Source: Pseudomonadales bacterium (lineage in GTDB: Bacteria > Pseudomonadota > Gammaproteobacteria > Pseudomonadales > DT-91). From it: a stretch of 39,037 nucleotides of DNA. This document shows, in pieces, positions 14,437 through 23,614 of this stretch. The stretch covers positions 1 to 39,037 of the forward strand of contig JABSRQ010000028.1 in assembly GCA_013215055.1 (NCBI GenBank), given 5' to 3'. The notes beneath the pieces are model-generated. The model searched no databases. It had not been told where the DNA came from and saw nothing but the letters and a program-made list of their open reading frames with translations. A program made the translations under genes and the position numbers. The number at the start of each line of letters is the position of its first letter. Position 1 is the stretch's first letter.

Positions 14437-15006
14437 ATGTACAAAGCCGGGGCCATTTATCTGTTATTGCTATTAAGTGCATGTAGCCAGAAAAGCACGT
14501 TATTGCAACAAGTGCAGGCATGGGATGATGGCCAAAAAAACGCTAGCCCAGGTCTTAGGTTAATCGAGAATTTAAGAGCTTTGCAGTTGAAAAATCAGCA
14601 GGTGAGAGCCGATGTTTTTACTGTGCAGCGCAACGTTAAGCAAGGTGAAATATTCGCTCACTCAGATACCCCGCCAGCCTGCCAAACATTGGTCTCTGAA
14701 ACCTTTTTCACGGCGCATTTATCATCTTTGCAATGGGTTTATATTGATCGTCAATCTAGCCCGGATATACATCAACAGCAGGAACTTTATCAACAGTTAG
14801 ATCCCCGATCGTCTTTAATTAGGGTTTGTGTTGGGCCTGCTGCAAAAGAGAATAACGGGCTTCTGCAGCAAATTATTTTTGCTAATTCTCGTGCGCGCAT
14901 ATTACAAGAGATGTTATCGGTCACCGGGCTAAGCGTTGAAACCCATTATTTGCCGCTTATGCCACAGGACAGTGTCACGATTGTTTGGGGGCGTAAGGAT
15001 GGCTGA
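14437..15006 (+). CDS. Hypothetical lipoprotein of the polysaccharide operon
   Basis: The product has 189 residues with signal MYKAGAIYLLLLLSAC (lipobox LSAC, Cys16). The mature part is mixed alpha/beta (LRLIENLRALQLKNQQVRADVFTVQRNVKQGE; then SSLIRVCVGPAAKENNGLLQQIIFANSRARILQEMLS). Two further cysteines (in PACQTL and IRVCVG) could pair in the periplasm. No family is recognised. AGGTGA provides the ribosome site. It is the first gene after the strongest sigma-54 promoter, and its end overlaps the chain-length gene by 8 bp. This suggests an envelope partner of the export machinery, but function is not inferable from sequence. Confidence 0.75.
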   Translation: MYKAGAIYLLLLLSACSQKSTLLQQVQAWDDGQKNASPGLRLIENLRALQLKNQQVRADVFTVQRNVKQGEIFAHSDTPPACQTLVSETFFTAHLSSLQWVYIDRQSSPDIHQQQELYQQLDPRSSLIRVCVGPAAKENNGLLQQIIFANSRARILQEMLSVTGLSVETHYLPLMPQDSVTIVWGRKDG

Positions 15007-16471
15007 TTCGGTATTTATTAATTTACATCATATCGCAGGAGCCACATGGCGCAGACGTTATCTAGTGGTTATGCCGTGTTTATTGTTGCCTATATGTGGC
15101 TTTTTAATTGGTAAGTTTAGCCCGTTGAAATGGCAAGCCCACACCACCATTTTGGTACAAGAAAGTGCCAAGTTAAACCCATTTTTGGAGGATTTATCCG
15201 TAGCGACCGATCTTGAAGGGCGTATTGCCACATTAAAAACACTTTCACACAGTCGCCATGTTTTATTGGGCGTGGCAGAAGATCTAGGTAAATTAAATAA
15301 GCAGTCTACCGATAGCGAACGTGATCTCTGGGTCGCTAAATTAGCCGCCTCTTTAACCATGCAATTGGTCGGTAAAGATTTAGTGAAACTGACCTATACC
15401 ACGGATACCGTCGAAGATATTGATATCACCTTACAGGCAATTTCAAATCGTTTTTTGGAAAATTTATTGGCGCCAGAACTGACATCCATGGTTGCTTCAG
15501 AAGCCTTTTTATTGCAACAAATAAATGAAAGGCGTGAGGTGCTTCGTTCGGCTGAGCAACGTTTAGCCGTGTTTAAACGAGAAAATGCGGCTAAGTTACC
15601 TAATCTTCATAGCGCGAATGCAACACGTTTAGCAGGTCTACGCAGTTTACTTGAAGAGAAGCGTATCGCACTTAAAAGTGCAGATGTTGCAAAGGCGCAT
15701 TTGCAAGCGCAATTGGCCAAGGTGGATCCTTTAATTGGTCGCCTGGAAGATAAAATTATGACATTAAAAGGGAAACTAACGGTTCTTCGTAGTCGTTACA
15801 CCGATAAACATAGCAAAGTTGCCTCCGTGTTAAAGGCTCTGGTTTTGTTAGAAAAGGAAAAGGAAAAGTTGGCACTGCGCTCCTTATCGGTTAAAGAAAA
15901 TGAAATGCAGCATATTTGGGCGTTTGCCAGCAGTGTTAAGGGCGGTTCAGACGACTCCGTACATGGCGCGTTATTGGTCAGTCAGCTTAAGTTATTGCAA
16001 CAGGCTGATTTAGACATACAGCAGTTACAGATTGAATTGAATTCAGTACAAGCTCAAGTTGAAACAATGCAGGTCGAGGTTGCCGACCATGGAGAAATGG
16101 AGCGAACGTTGGCCGAATTGAGCCGCGACTTGAATGTTAAACGTGCGTTATATGATGATTTATTAGCGCGTTTTGAAAAGGCTAAAGTGACAGGCGCGCT
16201 GGGATTATTTGAGCAGCCGGAACGCATCAAAATCATTGATAAACCTTATAAGCCCAGTCGTCCTATTAACCCCGCAGTACTTATTTTTGTTTTAGGCGGT
16301 TTTTTTGGTGGTATAGCATTAGGAGCCGCTATGGCATTAATTGCAGAGCTTTTAGATAGCTCGGTTAGACGCAGAGATAAGCTGGAAGAGCTTCTGGGTA
16401 CACCGGTTTTAACCCGAATTCCCGCGATACATTTTATTGCTCAACCTATAGATATTCAACCTGTGAATTGA
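14999..16471 (+). CDS. Wzz/GumC-type polysaccharide chain-length determinant (SypO-like)
   Basis: The product has 490 residues from ATG 14999, which sits in the 8-bp overlap with the lipoprotein gene after GGGGGCGTAAGG. TM1 lies at about residues 20-42 (RRRYLVVMPCLLLPICGFLIG). A long periplasmic coiled-coil region follows (about 170-400, e.g. LLQQINERREVLRSAEQRLAVFKREN and LTVLRSRYTDKHSKVASVLKAL). The usual Pro-rich motif (YKPSRPINPA) precedes TM2 (VLIFVLGGFFGGIALGAAMALIAELLD). There is no cytoplasmic kinase domain. It is expected to set polymer length at the inner membrane and work with the CpsD-like ATPase and the SLBB export protein encoded further on. Confidence 0.9.
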   Translation: MADSVFINLHHIAGATWRRRYLVVMPCLLLPICGFLIGKFSPLKWQAHTTILVQESAKLNPFLEDLSVATDLEGRIATLKTLSHSRHVLLGVAEDLGKLNKQSTDSERDLWVAKLAASLTMQLVGKDLVKLTYTTDTVEDIDITLQAISNRFLENLLAPELTSMVASEAFLLQQINERREVLRSAEQRLAVFKRENAAKLPNLHSANATRLAGLRSLLEEKRIALKSADVAKAHLQAQLAKVDPLIGRLEDKIMTLKGKLTVLRSRYTDKHSKVASVLKALVLLEKEKEKLALRSLSVKENEMQHIWAFASSVKGGSDDSVHGALLVSQLKLLQQADLDIQQLQIELNSVQAQVETMQVEVADHGEMERTLAELSRDLNVKRALYDDLLARFEKAKVTGALGLFEQPERIKIIDKPYKPSRPINPAVLIFVLGGFFGGIALGAAMALIAELLDSSVRRRDKLEELLGTPVLTRIPAIHFIAQPIDIQPVN

Positions 16472-16486
16472 TTGTGGAGTTAAGTC

Positions 16487-17731
16487 ATGTTTAAACATCA
16501 AAATATTCACCTTTATCAAGAAAGTGCTGATAGTTATGCCGATGATTACATCGATAGGCGGTGCCATGAAGGTGTGTGTATTGTGCATATCGTGCAGCAT
16601 TTACGCCCTGGGGGCATTGAATGTTTGGTCTTAGCCATGATGAAAAATGCAGGTGCAAAGGATAGGACTTTGATTGTCGCGCTAGAAGGGCGCAGACAAG
16701 ATGCTATGCAAGCATGGCCTGTCTTATCGTCATACGGTTCATCGATTTATTTTTTAGATAAACCCGAAGGCCTCAGTCTGGTCACTGTTTTTAAGTTGCA
16801 TCGTCTATTAAAAAGGTTACAGGCAGATGTGATTCATACCCATCATATAGGTCCTTTAGTTTACGCGGGCTGTATTAATCGTTTACTGAGCAAGCGCCGG
16901 CATATTCATACCGAACATGATGCCTGGCACTTACAGTCTGCAAAGCGTAGAGCGCTGCAGCGCAGTTTATTAGCTTGCAGTAAACCTTTGCTGGTTGCCG
17001 ATGCCAGGTCTGTGGCAAGCCCTCTACAAGAGCTGGTCAAAAAACAAACGGTCTATGTCGTGTATAACGGTATTGATAGCGACCGGTTTGTGCCTGGTCA
17101 GCGTTATTTAGCCAGTCAACGATTAGGGTTTACAACGTTATTATATATTGAAAGAGATATTGAACAGCAGATTTTTATTGGCACGGCTGGGCGATTACAG
17201 GCCGTTAAGGGGCAAGCTTATTTAATTCATGCCATGTTAGATTTACCCAATAATAGCCATCTATTAATTGCTGGCAGTGGTCCAGATTTAAAAACATTGC
17301 AGCAACTGGCACTGGCGTTAGGCTTGAAGCACAGAGTACATTTTCTGGGGCAAATTGAAGATATGCCGAGTTTCTATCAAATGTTGCATGTTTTTAGTCT
17401 GCCTTCTTTAAATGAAGGGTTTCCATTGTCTCCATTGGAAGCTCAGTCATGCAATGTGCCGGTGGTTTGTTCGGATGTTGGGGCTTGTCGTGAAGCGATT
17501 TGTCCGCAGACCGGGTTGCTGGTTCCCAAAGGGGATGTTGATGCATTGGGGTTAGCGATTAATACGATATTAACCCGAGGTAAGGCGTCGGCAGCTCAAA
17601 CGTCGCGCCCATCACCTCGCCAGTTTGTTAAAAAAGGCAAAACCCTGGTTGAAATGATGAACTGCTATCAGAAATTGTCTCATTCCGGTGCGCTTTCCGG
17701 GCATTTTTTTCAGGAGAATAGCCATGCTTAG
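16487..17731 (+). CDS. Glycosyltransferase family 4 (SypP-like)
   Basis: The 414-residue GT-B glycosyltransferase has HIVQHLRPGGIECLVLAMM, the acceptor-side motif VIHTHHIGPLVYAG and TEHDAWH, then VVYNGIDSDRF. The C-terminal domain has IGTAGRLQAVKGQAYLIHAM, LLIAGSGPDLKTLQQLA, HFLGQIEDMPSFYQMLHVFSLPSLNEGFPLSPLEAQ (the E-x7-E type donor site) and VPVVCSDVGACREAI. It adds a sugar to the lipid-linked precursor in the cytoplasm. It follows the chain-length gene by 15 bp with GGAG before the ATG, and overlaps the next gene by 8 bp. Confidence 0.9.
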   Translation: MFKHQNIHLYQESADSYADDYIDRRCHEGVCIVHIVQHLRPGGIECLVLAMMKNAGAKDRTLIVALEGRRQDAMQAWPVLSSYGSSIYFLDKPEGLSLVTVFKLHRLLKRLQADVIHTHHIGPLVYAGCINRLLSKRRHIHTEHDAWHLQSAKRRALQRSLLACSKPLLVADARSVASPLQELVKKQTVYVVYNGIDSDRFVPGQRYLASQRLGFTTLLYIERDIEQQIFIGTAGRLQAVKGQAYLIHAMLDLPNNSHLLIAGSGPDLKTLQQLALALGLKHRVHFLGQIEDMPSFYQMLHVFSLPSLNEGFPLSPLEAQSCNVPVVCSDVGACREAICPQTGLLVPKGDVDALGLAINTILTRGKASAAQTSRPSPRQFVKKGKTLVEMMNCYQKLSHSGALSGHFFQENSHA

Positions 17732-18962
17732 TTTATATCTTATGACGTTGATATCGGGTGTTTTGATTGTTTATCATCATGCACTTTATCCCCTTTTATT
17801 GGTGATGTTAACGCGCACCGAAAGTAGCCGAATAGAAACCGTTTTAGGTTTTAAAAAATTGAAAAACTATTTACCCGGTCACCCCTCATTAGACTTCACC
17901 GCGCGTGCTTATCAAGCATGTGCAGAGGATGAACAGTTGCCCAGCATATGCATCATCATGCCGGCGTTTAACGAAGCCGCATATATTGCCGATAAAATTC
18001 GTAATCTAGCGCAGTTAGATTATCCGCAAGATAAATTGCAAGTCTATATAGGCTGTGACGGATGCACGGATGATACCGCTGCGATTATTCGTCAAACCCT
18101 TAGGGAGCCAGAGTGCAGGCAGTTGTCGGTACATATGTGGGTGTTTGATCAAAATTGCGGCAAGGTCACGGTATTAAATCGGCTTGCTCATCGCGTCAGT
18201 TACGACTTGATGGCCTTTACCGATGTCTCTGCTTTGCTGGCTTGTGATGCATTATTTAATGCGAGTCAATTGTTTATGGCCGCGGATGTGGGTGCTGTTG
18301 CAGGCGGCTATCAGCTTTTAAAAGGTGGCAGTGAAGGTGAAAGTCGTTATTGGCATTATCAGCGAAAAATTAAACAGTCCGAATCACGCTGTGGCTCGGT
18401 GTTGGGATGCCATGGTGCTTTTTATATATTCAGAGCAAGGCTCTTTCAAGCTCTTGATAGCGACATAATAAACGATGACTTTGTCATACCTATGCAAATC
18501 GCAGCACGGGGCTACCGGGTTATTTATGCACCTGAAGTGGCTGCTCTTGAGCAGGAGGTAGCCAGTTTACAGATGGACTTTAAGCGCCGTCAACGTATTG
18601 CAGCAGGCAATCTGCAGCAGCTGATGATGTTACTTAATTGCTTAAATCCAAAGCAGGGCATGCTGGCTTTTAACTTTGCATCCGGTAAGGCGCTGCGGGT
18701 ATTTATGCCGTTATGTCTGATTGTGTTCTTTTTGGGCTGTGCATTGCTGGTTCAGGAACATGTGTTATGGGCCTGTTTATTTATCGCCCAGTGCGGTGTT
18801 TATTTGTTGGTGTTATTAACCTTGTTTAATGACTTCGCATTACGGCTGCCTATGTTTCCCAGTATTTATTATTTGGTGATGGGCCATGGTAGCGCCTTGG
18901 TTGGTAGTGTCGCGTACTTGTGTGGACGTTACCGTATGCCGTGGAAAAAAATTTCTATTTGA
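17724..18962 (+). CDS. Membrane glycosyltransferase family 2 (SypQ-like)
   Basis: With the ATG at 17724 (AGGAGAATAGCC upstream; overlap ATGCTTAG with the previous stop) the product has 412 residues. An N-terminal membrane segment (LYLMTLISGVLIVYHHALYPLLLVML) precedes a GT-A catalytic domain with IIMPAFNEAAYIADKI, YIGCDGCTDDTAAI, AFTDVSALL, GCHGAFYIFRARLF, NDDFVIPMQIAARGY and FKRRQRIAAGNLQQL (Q/RxxRW-like position, without the Trp). About residues 325-400 form several hydrophobic helices. This arrangement is shared with processive synthases such as PgaC. It probably acts at the inner membrane; sugar unknown. Confidence 0.88.
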   Translation: MLSLYLMTLISGVLIVYHHALYPLLLVMLTRTESSRIETVLGFKKLKNYLPGHPSLDFTARAYQACAEDEQLPSICIIMPAFNEAAYIADKIRNLAQLDYPQDKLQVYIGCDGCTDDTAAIIRQTLREPECRQLSVHMWVFDQNCGKVTVLNRLAHRVSYDLMAFTDVSALLACDALFNASQLFMAADVGAVAGGYQLLKGGSEGESRYWHYQRKIKQSESRCGSVLGCHGAFYIFRARLFQALDSDIINDDFVIPMQIAARGYRVIYAPEVAALEQEVASLQMDFKRRQRIAAGNLQQLMMLLNCLNPKQGMLAFNFASGKALRVFMPLCLIVFFLGCALLVQEHVLWACLFIAQCGVYLLVLLTLFNDFALRLPMFPSIYYLVMGHGSALVGSVAYLCGRYRMPWKKISI

Positions 18963-18980
18963 ATCAATAAGAGAGTATTT

Positions 18981-19676
18981 ATGAAAACGGCAATGATGGA
19001 AGTTGATATGTTTATTCTGCAACCAGAAGATAAAGTTGATTCATTAGTATTTATTCAGCCTCATATTAGCAAGATGAAACGCCTGATGGATATTGCTGGC
19101 GCTGGATTTGGCTTAGCGCTGAGCCTGCCCCTGTTTCCTTTGATCGCACTGGCTATTAAAGTCAGTAGCCCTGGGTCTGTATTCTTTTGCCAGGAACGTG
19201 TTGGTCATATTGAAAGGGAGCAGATAGCGACATTTTCCATGATTAAGTTCCGTACCATGTGCCAAGAGGCAGAAGCTAAAACCGGTGCAGTATGGGCTAG
19301 TAAAGATGACCCACGGTTAACCACGGTAGGCTGTTTTTTAAGAAAAACCCGTTTGGATGAATTACCGCAGTTTATTAATGTCTTGAAAGGTGAGATGTCT
19401 TTGATAGGCCCTAGACCAGAAAGGCCCTGTATTGCAAAAAAATTAGAAGATGCGATTCCATTTTATCTTGAACGCACAAAAGGTTTACGCCCAGGTATTA
19501 CCGGTCTGGCACAAGTTAACCAGGGTTATGATGAGAGTCTCGATGATGTACGATCTAAATTAGCTTACGATTTGGCCTATTCCATGAGTTTTTCTCATGC
19601 ACATTGTTGGCTTAAAATGGAATTGGGCATCGTTTTTAAAACGGTTTGGATCATGGTAACGGGCAGGGGCCAATAA
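18981..19676 (+). CDS. Initiating sugar-phosphate transferase (undecaprenyl-phosphate; SypR-like)
   Basis: The product has 231 residues, the short monotopic phosphoglycosyl transferase form without the WbaP four-helix region. A membrane re-entrant helix follows KRLMDI (AGAGFGLALSLPLFPLIALAIKVSSPG). Catalytic signatures are FFCQERVGH, FSMIKFRTM, DPRLTTVGCFLRKTRLDELPQFINVLKGEMSLIGPRPERP and the typical GLRPGITGLAQVNQG. It transfers a sugar-1-phosphate from a nucleotide sugar onto undecaprenyl phosphate and starts each repeat unit. It is the last gene of the SypM-R-like block; two hairpins follow. Confidence 0.93.
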   Translation: MKTAMMEVDMFILQPEDKVDSLVFIQPHISKMKRLMDIAGAGFGLALSLPLFPLIALAIKVSSPGSVFFCQERVGHIEREQIATFSMIKFRTMCQEAEAKTGAVWASKDDPRLTTVGCFLRKTRLDELPQFINVLKGEMSLIGPRPERPCIAKKLEDAIPFYLERTKGLRPGITGLAQVNQGYDESLDDVRSKLAYDLAYSMSFSHAHCWLKMELGIVFKTVWIMVTGRGQ

Positions 19677-19688
19677 AGCCTGTCGTTT

Positions 19689-19748
19689 AAAATAGTGCTA
19701 TCTTCACTATTTTGTTATGCGGGGCGAGGTGTCATCTCGTCTTTTTTT
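19689..19748 (+). terminator. Tandem hairpins ending the first polysaccharide operon
   Basis: The first hairpin is AAAATAGTG / CACTATTTT (19689-19713). The second, GGCGAGGT / ATCTCGTC (19723-19741), has two G-T pairs and is followed by seven T, forming a good intrinsic terminator. Confidence 0.8.
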
Positions 19749-19761
19749 ATGTCTTTTCATA

Positions 19762-19778
19762 TTGCATTGCAATTATCC
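19762..19778. promoter_or_regulatory. Candidate enhancer element D (TTGCATTGCAATTATCC)
   Basis: The left dyad TTGCATTGCAA is perfect; the right TTGCA half is degraded. A partial copy (12 of 17) begins 12 bp upstream at 19750. It lies just after the terminator and about 100 bp before the sigma-54 site at 19878. Confidence 0.6.
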
Positions 19779-19877
19779 TTTTAAAAAAATATTCCCTCAC
19801 TGTCAGCTCTGTGTACTAGTAATTTTAAGTGGTTGAAGTAAAGGGTTTTATTTGATTTTTTGTTGGTTTTGTAAAGT

Positions 19878-19893
19878 GGGCTCATTTTTTGCT
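19878..19893 (+). promoter_or_regulatory. Sigma-54 promoter of the STAS-OmpA-export operon
   Basis: GGGCTCATTTTTTGCT has GG-N10-GC spacing and an intact TTGCT. Mismatches are the leading T and one R of TGGYRYR. It lies 38 bp before the SypA-like start. Confidence 0.75.
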
Positions 19894-19930
19894 TTTATTC
19901 ATTTATCCCCTTAATAAATGGATATAACCC

Positions 19931-20368
19931 ATGAATAGAATGAGCTTTAAAATTAACAATGTATTGGCGATTAAAATCAAAGGTGAATTTGATGCCCATG
20001 TCGTTGCAGAGCAACGCGCAGAATTTGAAAGCCTGGCAGTGGAAAACAAAGATGTGGTCGTGGATATCTCGGCCGTACATTTTATTGACTCCTCTGGTAT
20101 TGGTGTCTTGGTTTTTTTGTATAAGCGTTTGGTTGCTAAAGGCGGCAGCCTTTGTATTGTCGGTTTATCTGGACAGCCTCTGGAGTTGTTTCGCATGTTG
20201 CATCTGGATAAAACCTTAACGTGTTTTGATGATTTGGATGCCTATTTGTTATCGGTGATACCGACGAACGAGACCGTTGAAAAAGAGGCCGGTGAGTTTG
20301 AGGTTTATCACCTTTCCAGCGATGAACAGACGCCACAGCAAGACGTGATTTCGGCTCAGAATTTGTGA
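19931..20368 (+). CDS. STAS-domain anti-anti-sigma-like regulator (SypA-like)
   Basis: The product has 145 residues. A STAS domain at about 3-105 has INNVLAIKIKGEFDAHV, VVVDISAVHFIDSSGIGVLVFLYKRL and GGSLCIVGLSGQPLELFRMLHLDKTL. The Ser54-Ser55 dyad after Asp53 is the site phosphorylated by RsbW-type kinases in this family. In Vibrio fischeri, SypA is required for biofilm formation and its Ser is toggled by SypE. A protein with the SypE architecture is encoded at 30472-32091, supporting the same partner-switch. A 40-residue acidic tail is longer than in a minimal STAS protein. First gene after a sigma-54 site. Confidence 0.92.
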   Translation: MNRMSFKINNVLAIKIKGEFDAHVVAEQRAEFESLAVENKDVVVDISAVHFIDSSGIGVLVFLYKRLVAKGGSLCIVGLSGQPLELFRMLHLDKTLTCFDDLDAYLLSVIPTNETVEKEAGEFEVYHLSSDEQTPQQDVISAQNL

Positions 20369-20378
20369 GTGTGAGCTT

Positions 20379-21434
20379 ATGAATATGCATCGATGTATTT
20401 TAATAGGTCTTGTTTCGGTCGTGTCGACTGCCTGTTCTCCATGGCCAACGTCCGGACAGGGAGGCATGGCAGAACTTCGTCCTACCAGGCTGGAGGATAG
20501 GCGGCTAGTGCAGCAGTTACAGCATAAAATCTCGGTCTATCAATCGACGCTGCAGGATCTTCAGTCACAGGGGCTTAATGCGTGTCTGCCAGCGGCTGAA
20601 AATACGCTTTATCTGGCTCTCACTAGAGCACAGAGAGAGTTACATGCCGGTTTGATTTATGATGCAGATGCACAATTACGCTTTGTCAATCGGCAATTAT
20701 TATATACGGTGTGTGCTCTGGATACGCTGCATTACCACACCGCCTGCGGTGTAAATGATACGGCTGATCAGCATAAAACCTGGGAGGATTTACCGCTAAG
20801 AGCAGGGTCGGAATTCTTTGGCAATCTGCGGCAATATACCTCAACGGCGCATTATGATCCGGGCATCATTGTAAACGCGGAGCCTGAGCTGACGTTAGTG
20901 CAAACGGCAATGCTACAAAAAAATTGGCAGACAATACCTGGGTTAAAAGTCTGTCAGGCGCTGCTTTCATCCTCGGTGACTATAACGCGCCGAGATGCGG
21001 TGGTGCGAGAAAGAACGGAGGCTTCGGGGTTAATTGTTGAAATTATTTTTGATTTTGGTGAGTTTAAGCTTAAACCCATCTATCAATTAGCCTTGCAGCG
21101 TATGGCTGAATATCTATTAAACCATAGACAAGATGCACTTTATATCGCAGCTCATGCCGATGATGTGGGTTCCATTGATAGTAATCGGCTTTTATCGCAA
21201 CATCGAGCCGAGACGGTTGTTAATTTTTTAACGAATAGAGGTGTTAAAAATAGTCAGTTGCAATTAGAAGCCTTTGGGGAATCTGAACCTCGCCAGAATA
21301 ACGCCGATATAGAAGGGCGACAGTTAAATCGTCGTGTCAATATGACGATTTTGCATGGAGGTATAGAAGATGCTACCTCGGCCGGTAGCATGGCCCAGCG
21401 TGAGCAAAGCTTAAAAGGGGAGACCCTGCCATGA
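20379..21434 (+). CDS. OmpA-family outer-membrane lipoprotein (SypB-like)
   Basis: The 351-residue product carries a probable lipoprotein signal (MNMHRCILIGLVSVVSTAC, Cys19; Ser at -3 makes the lipobox imperfect). A helical region of about 30-110 (RLVQQLQHKISVYQSTLQDLQSQ) follows. A C-terminal OmpA/MotB peptidoglycan-binding domain at about 225-330 has IIFDFGEFKLKPIYQLALQRMAEYL, AHADDVGSIDSNRLLSQHRAETVVNFL and FGESEPRQNNADIEGRQLNRRVNM. It likely links the outer membrane to peptidoglycan near the exporter. Its stop overlaps the next start (ATGA). Confidence 0.87.
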   Translation: MNMHRCILIGLVSVVSTACSPWPTSGQGGMAELRPTRLEDRRLVQQLQHKISVYQSTLQDLQSQGLNACLPAAENTLYLALTRAQRELHAGLIYDADAQLRFVNRQLLYTVCALDTLHYHTACGVNDTADQHKTWEDLPLRAGSEFFGNLRQYTSTAHYDPGIIVNAEPELTLVQTAMLQKNWQTIPGLKVCQALLSSSVTITRRDAVVRERTEASGLIVEIIFDFGEFKLKPIYQLALQRMAEYLLNHRQDALYIAAHADDVGSIDSNRLLSQHRAETVVNFLTNRGVKNSQLQLEAFGESEPRQNNADIEGRQLNRRVNMTILHGGIEDATSAGSMAQREQSLKGETLP

Positions 21435-23614
21435 TTTATATCAGACAAGTATCGTATTTAGCAGGCTGTTTGTTGCACAGGAAATGTATTTGTCTCGTGA
21501 GTTTTTTCTGCCTGGTTTTCTGTTTGTTAAGTAGTAGTGCCTTTTCCGAGCAATCTTTACCACTAGAAGACACGTTAAGATTACAAGCTGGCGATGTTAT
21601 TCAAGTTGTTTTAGGGGATGAGGAGGTATTTTTAAAGCCGCTTGCATTAAATAGAAAAGGGCGCGTTTTATTACCGGAAGTGGGTAGTATTACCCTGGCT
21701 GGGCTTACTCTGCCAGAGGCCAAGGAAAAAGTTAAAACTGCTTTAAGTGTGGGTTATGTCATTGGCATCGACTTTTCTTTATCGTTGGTGGAGAGACGAT
21801 TACCGATTACTATTTTAGGTTATGTTAATAACCCAGGCCCCATTGTGTTACCGGCAGAAGGCAATATTCAAATGGCCTTACAATTAGCCGGTGGCTTAGC
21901 TTCAGGTGCTCAGCTGGATAAGCTGCAGGTGCGTAGAGCGGGCAAGTTGATTGTGTTTGATTATAAAGCCTATTTGGATTCTGGGGATCTTGCAGCCTTG
22001 CCAGAATTAAAATCACTGGATGTTTTATTTGTACCCGTATCCCCGTTATTGGGTAATGTACAAATGGATTTTGATGCGGCAACACTGTCTAGTGGAGGTG
22101 ATGCTGCCGAGGCATCTTTAGCGATTAAGGTGTTTGGTGAGGTCAATAACCCGGGAATTTTTTCCTATAAAAATGGTAATACCGTGGTGGATGTATTGAT
22201 GCGAGCAGGGGGCGTCACTCGTTATGCCGGTGTGGAACATATTCGTATCATCAATAAAAGCCAACCTGTGATATTTGATTTAAAGGCTTATCTGGATTCC
22301 GGTAATGTGGATCTCCTGCCTAAGTTAAAAGCCGGAGCAACCGTATTTGTGCCTAAGCAGGAGGATAATATCAAAACCGGTGCTAGTACGGTTTATGTGA
22401 TGGGGGAGGTGTTTAAACCCGGTGCTTATGAAAGTCAGGAGGGTATGAGTTTTTTTGATGTTCTTGCCAATGCAGGTGGTCCTACTCGGTTTTCTGAGAG
22501 TCGCCAAGTAAGAATAATTCGATCCAATGGGCGGGTGGATGAATTTGATTTATTGGCTTATACCGAAGGTTTGACATCCGCACAACCGCCATTGATAAAC
22601 CCTGGTGATGCGATTTTTATCCCGGAGAAATCTGATCTTAATGAAAAATCGTGGTTAAAAGTATCCCCTAATCGTGCGGTCAGAGTCCTAGGTGCGGTTA
22701 TTCGCCCAGGGCGGTATGAGTGGTCGGATGAAATGTCATTACTGGATCTTATCGCCCATGCTGGTGGGCCTTCTTCCAATGGCGATATCACTCAGATCAA
22801 GATTCTTAATGATCATGCACCCGATTCAACAATCACCTTTAATTTACAACAATTTATTTATGAAGGGGGTGACTTTAATACACTGCCCAAAATTACCGCA
22901 GGTTCTACCATCATGGTTCCCGAGCTTCCACATGATTTAACCGATAATAAATCCCGTTGGATACGCCAAAGTGCAGAAAATTCCATTTACGTATTTGGTC
23001 AGGTGGGTACACCCGGGCGTTATGCGTTTAATAACAAGTTGGGGTTCTTAGATATTTTGTCTGCGGCAGATGGGCCTACGGTTGCAGCGGATATACACCA
23101 TGTACATATCACCCATAGAAACGGTTTAAAGGCCCATGCCGAAACGTTTGATTTGGGGCTGTATTTTAAAACCGGTGATGAGACGTTATTACCGACGGTT
23201 AAAGCCGGGGATACGATTTATCTGCCCGAGCGTGAGCAGCCCTGGCTGGATCAAAAGAAAGAAAATACGGTTCGGGTTTTAGGCGCAATTAATAAACCGG
23301 GGCGTTATCGTTTTGATGATTCCATGACCTTGCTGGACTTACTGGCGGAGGCCGGAGGGCCGACAGAAACGGCCTACTTAAAACGTATTGTAGTGGTTAA
23401 TTTATCGCAGGTAGAGGCTGGTGGTGATCAAAGCCGGAGCTTTAATTTAGAGGGGTTTGTTAAAAATCCAGATTTTAGCCAGTTGCCGATTGTACGGGTT
23501 GGGGACACGGTTTATGTGCCTGATATTTCAACCAGTCATTGGTCTATATTTATGGACGCTATCACGGATATTTTTAAAATTGTCTCTGTAGTCGCCATTT
23601 TAGGTACATTATAA
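21431..23614 (+). CDS. Wza-like polysaccharide export protein with six SLBB domains (SypC-like)
   Basis: The product has 727 residues. A long signal (hydrophobic LVSFFCLVFCLLSSSAFS) precedes a Poly_export domain at about 47-120 (LRLQAGDVIQVVLGDEEV...LLPEVGSITLAGLTLPEAKEKV). Six SLBB-type repeats start near residues 125, 232, 321, 417, 519 and 614, each of the form V-x-V-L-G-x-V-x-x-P-G-x-Y ... LLDLLAxAGGP. A terminal hydrophobic helix (FKIVSVVAILGTL) follows, probably the outer-membrane-spanning segment. It forms the periplasmic and outer-membrane channel. Six SLBB units is more than the E. coli Wza number. It sits between the OmpA-like and CpsD-like genes, with start-stop overlaps on the upstream side. 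Confidence 0.9.
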   Translation: MIYIRQVSYLAGCLLHRKCICLVSFFCLVFCLLSSSAFSEQSLPLEDTLRLQAGDVIQVVLGDEEVFLKPLALNRKGRVLLPEVGSITLAGLTLPEAKEKVKTALSVGYVIGIDFSLSLVERRLPITILGYVNNPGPIVLPAEGNIQMALQLAGGLASGAQLDKLQVRRAGKLIVFDYKAYLDSGDLAALPELKSLDVLFVPVSPLLGNVQMDFDAATLSSGGDAAEASLAIKVFGEVNNPGIFSYKNGNTVVDVLMRAGGVTRYAGVEHIRIINKSQPVIFDLKAYLDSGNVDLLPKLKAGATVFVPKQEDNIKTGASTVYVMGEVFKPGAYESQEGMSFFDVLANAGGPTRFSESRQVRIIRSNGRVDEFDLLAYTEGLTSAQPPLINPGDAIFIPEKSDLNEKSWLKVSPNRAVRVLGAVIRPGRYEWSDEMSLLDLIAHAGGPSSNGDITQIKILNDHAPDSTITFNLQQFIYEGGDFNTLPKITAGSTIMVPELPHDLTDNKSRWIRQSAENSIYVFGQVGTPGRYAFNNKLGFLDILSAADGPTVAADIHHVHITHRNGLKAHAETFDLGLYFKTGDETLLPTVKAGDTIYLPEREQPWLDQKKENTVRVLGAINKPGRYRFDDSMTLLDLLAEAGGPTETAYLKRIVVVNLSQVEAGGDQSRSFNLEGFVKNPDFSQLPIVRVGDTVYVPDISTSHWSIFMDAITDIFKIVSVVAILGTL

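Noticed and set aside
16924..16945. TGGCACTTACAGTCTGCA as a further sigma-54 promoter
   Set aside because: Spacing between GG and GC is 12 instead of 10, and it lies within a coding region.
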